Source of the DNA: Eubacteriales bacterium
Lineage (GTDB): Bacteria > Bacillota > Clostridia > Oscillospirales > Oscillospiraceae
Direction of reading: 5' to 3'
Assembly: GCA_030531595.1 (NCBI GenBank)
Contig: JAUNND010000006.1
Location: forward strand, 1 to 57,702
DNA: 57,702 bases
Shown: in pieces, positions 52,284-57,702 of the stretch
How the letters are laid out: each line of letters opens with the position of its first letter
How positions within the stretch are numbered: the stretch's first letter is position 1
Program-made: the position numbers and the translations under genes
Notes under the pieces: generated by a model
Database searches by the model: none
What the model was told of the DNA's origin: nothing
Seen by the model: the letters and a program-made list of their open reading frames with translations, nothing else

Positions 52284-52871
52284 TTATTTTATGGCGTACT
52301 CGTTTACCCAGCCGTTAACAGCCCGGATCGCGGGAGTATCACAGCGACCGGTTGTTTCAAGCACAAGGATGTCATTGCGTCGGGTGAAAAAGGCTGTCAG
52401 AGCGTTTCTGCGCTCCTCAAGGGTAGGGTCGAGACGCAGGGCGTCCCGCAGACTTGCCGTGTTCGTGCCGCCTTTGAAAACGCCTATTAAGGGTGTATCC
52501 GATGAGAGCAGCTCCGTAAGCGCCGAATAAAACTCCGGAACCAGAAGATCGGCGCCTCCAAACTCATCACATACGGAAAAGCTGTAGTTTTCTGCCTCGC
52601 GGAGAAGCTTCACGCCGTAATATCTGAATACATCGCTGTCGAGCCGGAACGGGGAAACAGAGCAGTCAATAAATCTTTCGGCCGTAAAGCCTTTAACACT
52701 GTCTGCATCTGCTGCGGGAGCCATGTCGAAGCCGATAAGCGCCCCTTCGCTGTCATGTGCCCTATATGTTATAAATCCTCCGGCATATTTCATGCGTGCC
52801 CCGAGAGCACGGCGGATCATTGTCGTTTTGCCGCAGCCGGAAGCACCTGTAAGCAAGAGCTTTCTTTTCAC
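52284..52871 (-). CDS. THEP1-like nucleoside-triphosphatase
   Basis: 195 residues from a GTG start with GGAGGAG upstream. Walker A GASGCGKT begins at about residue 8, followed by AGGFITYRAHDSEGALIGFDM, the family's usual second segment, and VCDEFGGADLL in the Walker B position. THEP1 proteins hydrolyse many NTPs in vitro; biological role unknown, sometimes linked to nucleotide modification. Read divergently from the DUF554 gene. The 220-bp spacer to the CsoR-like gene contains no gene I can support. Confidence 0.8.
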   Translation of the reverse strand: MKRKLLLTGASGCGKTTMIRRALGARMKYAGGFITYRAHDSEGALIGFDMAPAADADSVKGFTAERFIDCSVSPFRLDSDVFRYYGVKLLREAENYSFSVCDEFGGADLLVPEFYSALTELLSSDTPLIGVFKGGTNTASLRDALRLDPTLEERRNALTAFFTRRNDILVLETTGRCDTPAIRAVNGWVNEYAIK

Positions 52872-52910
52872 ATTGCTCCTCCATACGGATAAAATGATCG
52901 GATAACAGCA

Positions 52911-52939
52911 ATTATATACGTACAAATGCAATTTGTAAA
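52911..52939 (-). promoter_or_regulatory. sigma-A promoter of the NTPase gene
   Basis: On the minus strand TTTACA (52934-52939), 17-bp spacer, perfect TATAAT (52911-52916), 40 bp before the GTG. Confidence 0.72.
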
Positions 52940-52987
52940 TCGGTAAATTGTTATAATTGTGGAAAACGACGAATAGAAAACAGACTA

Positions 52988-53016
52988 TTGACAGAAGAGA
53001 GATATAAATTAATAAT
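52988..53016 (+). promoter_or_regulatory. sigma-A promoter of the DUF554 gene
   Basis: Perfect TTGACA (52988-52993), 17-bp spacer, AATAAT (53011-53016), 28 bp before the ATG. Confidence 0.65.
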
Positions 53017-53043
53017 AGGATGTAAAAGAAGGGAGCGGATCAT

Positions 53044-53754
53044 ATGACTGCAACTGTTGTTAATGCACTTGCCATTATTATCGGAGGGCTGATAGGCTCT
53101 GTATTCGGGAATAAGATAAAAGAAAAATATACGAAGAACATCATGCTCGTTATGGCGATGATCGTCGCGATCATAGGCATTCAGGGGGCGGTTGCAGCGA
53201 CCGATATACTTGCGCTCGTTATCTGCTGTGTGCTCGGTACGGTGATAGGAACCGCACTGAAGCTGGATGATGCGATAAACTCCTGCGGGGATAAGCTGAA
53301 ATCAAGGCTTTCCGGTACGGTCATAGGAAAGGGAAGCATAGGAGATGCATTTGTGACTGCAACGCTTCTTTTCGGCGTAGGCACCATGGCGATACTCGGC
53401 TCGATACAGGCCGGTATCAATAAGGACTACGGGATACTGTTTACAAAAAGCGTAATGGACTTTGTAAGCGCCATCGCTTTCTCGGCTGCCATGGGTCCCG
53501 GAGTGATATTCTCGGCGATCCCGATATTCGTCTTTCAGGGAGCGATAACCCTTTTGGCGGGAGTTGCGGAACCGTATCTGACAAAGGACGTCATCACTGC
53601 CATGTCTGCTGCCGGCGGACCGATATTTATGGGAATGGCAGTGAATATGCTTGAGCTGAGAGAGGAGAGAGTAAAAATAGGCGATATGCTGCCGGCTATT
53701 TTCATGCCGATCATATACCTCCCTCTGGCAGAGCTGCTTAAATCCCTGTTCTGA
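53044..53754 (+). CDS. DUF554-family membrane protein
   Basis: 236 residues, about seven membrane helices. Family pattern: TVVNALAIIIGGLIGSVFGNKIKEK at the start, GDAFVTATLLFGVGTMAILGSIQAG in the middle (GxxxxxGSIxxG), and a glycine-rich AAGGPIFMGMAVNMLE near the end. Putative transporter of unknown substrate. GAAGGGAG site before the ATG. Single-gene unit. Confidence 0.9.
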   Translation: MTATVVNALAIIIGGLIGSVFGNKIKEKYTKNIMLVMAMIVAIIGIQGAVAATDILALVICCVLGTVIGTALKLDDAINSCGDKLKSRLSGTVIGKGSIGDAFVTATLLFGVGTMAILGSIQAGINKDYGILFTKSVMDFVSAIAFSAAMGPGVIFSAIPIFVFQGAITLLAGVAEPYLTKDVITAMSAAGGPIFMGMAVNMLELREERVKIGDMLPAIFMPIIYLPLAELLKSLF

Positions 53755-53966
53755 TATGGCTTCTGAACATAATGTGAATATCACTGCGGAAAATGTATAT
53801 AATACTTTACAGTGTAAGCCACTGAAACAAAACTGAAAAATAAACAGCAAACAATTCAAAAACTGAAATAATGATATTTAACAGACAAAAAGCAATGCGC
53901 GTCTCTGAAATGCGGACGGACTTGGAAAAAATTTTCAAAAAACTCTGCTGTTTTTGAAAAATATAC

Positions 53967-53995
53967 TTGATTAATTAAAAATAACAGTATATAAT
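53967..53995 (+). promoter_or_regulatory. sigma-A promoter of the BlaI-like gene
   Basis: TTGATT (53967-53972), 17-bp spacer, perfect TATAAT (53990-53995). Confidence 0.82.
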
Positions 53996-54025
53996 AAACC
54001 TCAGAAAGCGTGCATTTGTAAGATA

Positions 54026-54035
54026 TACAGATGTA
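54026..54035 (+). promoter_or_regulatory. possible BlaI-type operator half-dyad
   Basis: TACAGATGTA, a TACA-NN-TGTA dyad, lies downstream of the promoter and 33 bp before the gene. TACA/TGTA cores occur in BlaI/MecI/CopY operators, so autorepression is possible, but the full longer consensus is not present. Confidence 0.4.
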
Positions 54036-54068
54036 AATATAATATTTGATTATAAGGACGGTTTCAAT

Positions 54069-54443
54069 ATGGAACTTACTAAAAGCGAACTTGAAATCAT
54101 GAATGTCATCTGGAAAGCAGACAAACCTCTGACCCGCGGCGAGATACTCAGATACTCAAACGATAAAACATGGAAAGACAGCTCTATTCATATCCTGCTC
54201 AACGGGCTTATGAAGAAAGGCGCCATTTCGGAAGCCGGCTTTGCAAAAAGCGGAAAGACTTTCGGTCGTGTCTATGCAGCCACTCTCAGCGGTGAAGAGT
54301 ATTACAGCTCCAAGGTGTTTTCTTTCTGCGGCAAGGAGGGAGTTGCGGATTTCTTTGCAGCGCTTATCAGATGCGATGGTGTCGATGCCCAGATGCTTGA
54401 ACAGCTTGAGCAGATAATCGACAAGAGAAAAGCTGAGCTCTGA
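54069..54443 (+). CDS. BlaI/MecI/CopY-family transcriptional repressor
   Basis: 124 residues. N-terminal winged helix (ELTKSELEIMNVIWKADKPLTRGEILRY; DSSIHILLNGLMKKGAI recognition region) and a helical C-terminal dimerisation part. It lacks the CxCxxxxCxC copper motif of CopY and there is no BlaR-type sensor protease beside it, so neither copper nor beta-lactam control is supported. It has its own promoter and terminator and precedes a VanZ/ATPase/HAD unit. Confidence 0.88.
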   Translation: MELTKSELEIMNVIWKADKPLTRGEILRYSNDKTWKDSSIHILLNGLMKKGAISEAGFAKSGKTFGRVYAATLSGEEYYSSKVFSFCGKEGVADFFAALIRCDGVDAQMLEQLEQIIDKRKAEL

Positions 54444-54456
54444 TTTTGATATGTAT

Positions 54457-54488
54457 AAAAAGCGCCGGACTTCGGTTCGGCGCTTTTT
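54457..54488 (+). terminator. Rho-independent terminator after the BlaI-like gene
   Basis: Stem AAAAAGCGCCG/CGGCGCTTTTT (11 bp) with T-run; also A-rich on the other side. Confidence 0.93.
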
Positions 54489-54554
54489 ATTACTTGATTT
54501 GAGCTGCGGTTTTGATGTATAATCAAATTCAATATTTCCGCATGGAGAAACAAA

Positions 54555-55040
54555 TTGAAACACAGGATCAAAATTTTTCTGTATATTCTGCTTTCACTGC
54601 TGCTGATGGTGATGATCTTCTGCTTCTCATCACAGGATGCGGAGCAATCCAGAAACCTGAGTGACGGACTATCCGCAAAACTGATGGAGTTTCTCGCTCA
54701 AATAAGTCCGCTTGCGGTGCGCTTCCTGAGAAACGGAGAAAATATCCGGACGCTTGCCCATCTGATTGAATATACTTGTCTCGGGGCAAGCTATATGCTT
54801 TTGCTGCATGAGCTTTTTATGAGCAGACCCGGTTCGCTGAAGCTCTGCTGCATTTTTGCCGTCGATGCCGGACTTGTGTATGCCCTCTCCGATGAAGTAC
54901 ATCAGATATTTGTGCCGGGTCGGGCGTTTCAGATTTCGGACATTGCGGTCGATCTCATCGGGTGCATCATCGGCAGTGCGGCAGCAGCCCTGATAATCAA
55001 ACTAATCAAAAAAACTGGAGCATCATTTAATGAGCATTAA
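54555..55040 (+). CDS. VanZ-family membrane protein
   Basis: 161 residues from a TTG start (GGAGA 6 bp upstream; no ATG is in frame near it). Four membrane helices; the family pattern is clear in IFCFSSQDAEQS, AHLIEYTCLGASYMLLL and ALSDEVHQIFVPGRAFQISD, where Ser-Asp-Glu-x-His-Gln is the VanZ signature. VanZ-like proteins affect teicoplanin and lipoglycopeptide resistance in some hosts, but most are of unknown function. Overlaps the ATPase-like gene by 11 bp. Confidence 0.9.
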   Translation: MKHRIKIFLYILLSLLLMVMIFCFSSQDAEQSRNLSDGLSAKLMEFLAQISPLAVRFLRNGENIRTLAHLIEYTCLGASYMLLLHELFMSRPGSLKLCCIFAVDAGLVYALSDEVHQIFVPGRAFQISDIAVDLIGCIIGSAAAALIIKLIKKTGASFNEH

Positions 55041-57018
55041 GCACTCTTTGCCAAAGATGAAAGAATCGGATAAGCAGATCAAGAATATCAGGCAGAAGAA
55101 CATTCCTTCATTCAAGCTGCCCAGAATCAGTTTCAGATCAATACTTCCGGAACATAAAGCGAGGAACTGTTACGGAACGGACCTGTTCAGTATTGTTTTA
55201 CTCGCTCTTTCGGCGGCACTGTTGATCGTGTCCCGCTTTATCGGAGACAAAGGCTTTTTAACTCCGGCAGTGCTGATCGCTGCTCTTGTTCTGGCGGGGA
55301 AAGATGTTTTTCTTGCGGTCTTTGACGATGCCGCTGCCGGAAACTGTTTCTCTGAGGAGACTGTTTTCGTGCTCGCATCTGTTGTCACGGCCGCTTTCGG
55401 GAATTTTGCCGACGGCGCGGTGATCATGTTTGCCTACCGTGTATGCCGTATGGCTGAAGCACTTTCGGAAAAAAAGATCAGATCCGCTGCAGACTGGCTG
55501 AATATCGAGCTGCCCAAACGTTCCTCGGTCGAAACCGGCGAGGGTATAAAGGTGGTCTCTCCGAAAAAGATCAAAAAGGGGAGAATAGTGATCGTTCCGG
55601 CCGACGGAATAATTCCGGTCGACGGTATCGTTCTGGAAGGTGACAGCCGGATGGATACTTTCCCGATAACCGGCTGTGAGCAGGCGGTTGGCGTATCCTA
55701 CGGCAGTACGGTATACAGCGGGTGCATCAACAAAGACAACGAAATAAGAATAAAAGCCATAGCTGATTTTGATGATTCGACAGCCTGCATTATCAGCTCC
55801 ATGCTCACTCAGGGCATGGATTACTTATCGGAAAAGGAGAAGCTGATAGATTACTGGACGCGGCTTGCCGCCGCAGGGTGCATTGCTGCGGGAATCATTC
55901 TGGCGATCGTGCCGCCGATCATACTTGGGATCGACTGGCCCGTCTGGATAGGGAAAGGATGTGCCCTTGCCGCGCTTTCCGCCTGCTATCCGCTGTCAAA
56001 GGCGGTTTCAATGTCATTCCATGCGGGGATCGTCCTGTGCGCATCAAAGGGAATCAATGTGGGGGGAAACCGTATCCTTGAAAAATTAACTTCTCTTTCG
56101 GCGATCATTTTCAATAAAACAGGCACTCTGACAGAGGACAGGTATGAAATCGAAGAGATCTGCGCAGAAACGATGGACGATTATGAGCTCCTTGCCATAG
56201 CTGCCGTTGCAGAGCAGTTTTCCGATCATCCTATCGCCAGGGCGGTCTGTCGGGAATGTATGTCATATGAGCATATGGAGAGAAGCGATGTACAGTTCGA
56301 GGAGATAGAAGGCAGGGGAATGAGCGCAGGTGTAAGAGGGAGACATATTCTCGTAGGAAACGCCGGTCTCCTTGAGGACAATAATATCAGCTGTGTAATT
56401 CCGCGCAGAGGAGGAACTGCGATCCATGTCGCGGTGGACGGGAAATACTGCGGTTACATTATTCTCGGAAACAAACTGAAGGAAAACGCTTTCGACACGA
56501 TAGAAGCGCTGAGGCAGTTCAAAATAAACAGTTTTGTCATGCTTACGGGCGATCTTCTTGCCAACGCGAGAGCTGCGGCATCGACGCTCAACTTCGATAT
56601 GATGAAAGCGGAGCTTTCAAAGGAGGAAAAGCTGTCGGCGATAGAATATCTGAAAACCTCTGAGATCAACGGGAGAGCCGTGGCTTATGTGTGCAGCGGA
56701 TGCGAAGATGAGAATTTCTTCACGAAAGCCGACATAGGAGTATCGATCGGAGCGCTGGGATGCCGTGGAGCCATGTCGGACGCGGATGTTCTTATCATGG
56801 CTGACGATATGAAGCTTCTTCCGAAAGCTGTGGAGTATTCCGTCAGATCGGGCAATACCGCGAGTATTGAAACGATCGTTTACGGGGCGTTTAAGCTGCT
56901 GCTTATCCTGCTTACGGCTGCCGGATTATGTCCGGTCACTGCTGTGATGCTTCTGGATCTTTTAATATCAGCCGCACTTCTGTTCTACTCATGCGTTGCC
57001 CTGCGGATCAATGACTGA
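55030..57018 (+). CDS. degenerate P1B-type ATPase-like membrane protein (probable pseudoenzyme)
   Basis: 662 residues, full length and uninterrupted. Order of parts is that of heavy-metal P-type ATPases: membrane helices from about 50, actuator domain (about 145-245), helices 265-345, P/N domains (350-590), two final helices. But the key residues are lost: the phospho-acceptor motif DKTGT is N362-K-T-G-T, the actuator TGE is T214-G-C-E217, the metal-site CPC is C319-Y-P321, and the hinge GDGxND is replaced by S556-G-C-E-D-E. The nucleotide-domain motifs SDHP and GRGM and the TGD motif remain. Without the aspartate it cannot use the normal cycle, so it is probably regulatory or structural. No N-terminal metal-binding domain. 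Confidence 0.9.
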   Translation: MSIKHSLPKMKESDKQIKNIRQKNIPSFKLPRISFRSILPEHKARNCYGTDLFSIVLLALSAALLIVSRFIGDKGFLTPAVLIAALVLAGKDVFLAVFDDAAAGNCFSEETVFVLASVVTAAFGNFADGAVIMFAYRVCRMAEALSEKKIRSAADWLNIELPKRSSVETGEGIKVVSPKKIKKGRIVIVPADGIIPVDGIVLEGDSRMDTFPITGCEQAVGVSYGSTVYSGCINKDNEIRIKAIADFDDSTACIISSMLTQGMDYLSEKEKLIDYWTRLAAAGCIAAGIILAIVPPIILGIDWPVWIGKGCALAALSACYPLSKAVSMSFHAGIVLCASKGINVGGNRILEKLTSLSAIIFNKTGTLTEDRYEIEEICAETMDDYELLAIAAVAEQFSDHPIARAVCRECMSYEHMERSDVQFEEIEGRGMSAGVRGRHILVGNAGLLEDNNISCVIPRRGGTAIHVAVDGKYCGYIILGNKLKENAFDTIEALRQFKINSFVMLTGDLLANARAAASTLNFDMMKAELSKEEKLSAIEYLKTSEINGRAVAYVCSGCEDENFFTKADIGVSIGALGCRGAMSDADVLIMADDMKLLPKAVEYSVRSGNTASIETIVYGAFKLLLILLTAAGLCPVTAVMLLDLLISAALLFYSCVALRIND

Positions 57019-57020
57019 CT

Positions 57021-57587
57021 ATGAATGCTTATGATTTTGATAAAACTATCTACCCCAAGGACAGCTCGGCGGAATTTTTCGGTTTCTGTCTGAAAAGTTA
57101 TCCGTTGGCTGTGTTGAGAGCATTTCCGGGAATTATTTCCCGCTATATAGCGTTTAAGACAAGACAGGGAACATTTCTTGAACTGAAGGAGCAGGTATTC
57201 TCTTTTCTGAAGTATGTTCCCGACATTGACTCGGCTGTGGAGCTGTTCTGGCAGGAGAGAAAAAACAATATAGGAGAATGGTATCTGAAGCGGAAAAAAA
57301 GCGACGATGTAATAATTTCCGCATCGCCGGAGTTCCTTCTCAGACCGGTGAGCGAGATGCTCGGCGTGGAGCTGATCGCAACGGTGATGGATAAGCGTAC
57401 CGGTGAAATAAGCGGCCTCAACTGTCATGATAAAGAAAAGGTCAGACGGTTTAGAGAGAGATATCCCGAGGGCAGGATCGCGGAATTCTATTCCGACTCT
57501 TATGCCGATACGCCGCTGGCCCAGGCTGCGGAAAAAGCGTTTATGGTAGGAAAAGGGAAGATCGACCCATGGAAGAATAAAAAGTAA
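57021..57587 (+). CDS. HAD-superfamily subclass IB phosphatase-like protein
   Basis: 188 residues starting 2 bp after the ATPase-like stop. All four HAD motifs are present: I YDFDKTIYPKDSS (D5 nucleophile, D7 acid/base), II ISASPEF, III Lys in DKEKVRRF, IV FYSDSYADTPL. It resembles phosphoserine-phosphatase-like members acting on small phosphates or lipids; substrate unknown. As the last gene of the VanZ/ATPase-like/HAD unit it is intact, in contrast to its degenerate neighbour, which belongs to the same superfamily. Confidence 0.88.
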   Translation: MNAYDFDKTIYPKDSSAEFFGFCLKSYPLAVLRAFPGIISRYIAFKTRQGTFLELKEQVFSFLKYVPDIDSAVELFWQERKNNIGEWYLKRKKSDDVIISASPEFLLRPVSEMLGVELIATVMDKRTGEISGLNCHDKEKVRRFRERYPEGRIAEFYSDSYADTPLAQAAEKAFMVGKGKIDPWKNKK

Positions 57588-57616
57588 AGCGCACTCTTTC
57601 GGGTGCGTGAAGCGGT

Positions 57617-57649
57617 AAAAAACCTTTGTCGATGAGACAAAGGTTTTTT
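57617..57649 (+). terminator. Rho-independent terminator after the HAD gene
   Basis: Fourteen-bp perfect stem AAAAAACCTTTGTC/GACAAAGGTTTTTT, with 5-base loop; works in both directions. A small CGCAC/GTGCG hairpin at 57590-57607 precedes it. Confidence 0.93.
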
Positions 57650-57662
57650 GTATATTGAAAAC

Positions 57663-57679
57663 CCCACGCTAGGCGTGGG
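57663..57679 (+). mobile_element. hairpin at the window edge, possible IS200/IS605-type terminus
   Basis: CCCACGC/GCGTGGG stem with a 3-base loop, followed by GGTTCGGAAGC. Short subterminal hairpins of this look mark the ends of IS200/IS605 elements in clostridia. No transposase is visible because the window ends at 57702. Confidence 0.35.
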
Positions 57680-57702
57680 TGGTTCGGAAGCGCTTAAAGC
57701 TG

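Larger units (their letters stand above)
53755..54068 (+). other. 314-bp AT-rich intergenic region
   Basis: No open frame worth calling and no RNA gene seen. It contains the promoter at 53967-53995 and a short dyad at 54026-54035; the first 200 bp are A-rich without a structure I can name. Confidence 0.7.

Noticed and set aside
1-57702. CRISPR arrays, tRNA or rRNA genes
   Set aside because: No spaced direct repeats of suitable length and no cloverleaf or rRNA-like sequence was seen in any intergenic region.

Overview
The window is about 57.7 kb of chromosome from an endospore-forming, anaerobic Firmicute, most likely class Clostridia (Oscillospirales/Ruminococcaceae-like). Reasons: sporulation genes (ylbJ, yqfC, yqfD, CotF-like coat genes), a MurE with the meso-DAP signature DNPR, a GGGtGRT/Fe-S scaffold gene pair typical of anaerobic gut clostridia, an HPr with both His15 and Ser46, two MurA paralogues, and Bacillus-like order around era-recO and in the division cluster. 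The genus assignment is inference. Codon use is rather GC-rich, with strongly biased codons in the GGGtGRT pair, rpsL, fusA and tuf.

Layout. (1) 1-1627: end of an Fe-S-scaffold-like gene and the GGGtGRT gene. (2) 1728-5205: OmpR-type response regulator, sensor kinase and an HtrA protease (envelope stress). (3) 5306-9906: str operon rpsL-rpsG-fusA-tuf with its own promoter and terminator. (4) 9926-13490: envelope-glycan operon (phosphodiester glycosidase-like protein, unknown anchored protein, GT2, GtrA). (5) 13577-19045: ferredoxin-fused aldo/keto reductase, two small CotF-like coat genes (one of only 57 codons), EamA permease, RlmI-like methyltransferase, MATE exporter. (6) 19264-25055: murA, yycJ-like hydrolase, rlmH, DUF2007-like protein, phosphoglucomutase, split chromate transporter. 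(7) 25052-38094: ylbJ on the minus strand, then yqfC-yqfD-phoH-ybeY-era-yqzL-like-recO-mutS2, then ptsH, EamA permease, uvrC-rsmD-coaD and a coiled-coil protein. (8) 38121-50877: division and cell-wall (dcw) cluster mraZ-rsmH-ftsL-PBP-murE-mraY-ftsW-murG-murA2-ftsQ-ftsZ, without murF, murD, murC, murB or ftsA. (9) 50894-57649: YihY-type membrane protein, CsoR-like regulator, THEP1-like NTPase, DUF554 protein, BlaI-type regulator, then VanZ, a degenerate P1B-type ATPase and a HAD phosphatase as one tight unit. The right edge holds a hairpin that may be the end of an IS200/IS605-type element.

The points most worth following up are: an intact P-type ATPase-like gene in which the phosphorylated Asp is Asn and three other catalytic or transport motifs are also lost; a strong hairpin that buries the ribosome binding site and start codon of ftsW and is followed by four Ts; a likely ACG start codon for yqfC; 10-bp phased repeats around the mraZ promoter, including a probable MraZ operator; small genes that length cut-offs miss (a 32-codon yqzL-like gene and a 57-codon coat gene); and the abundantly expressed but functionally undefined GGGtGRT pair. 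No rRNA, tRNA, CRISPR array or complete insertion sequence was seen.
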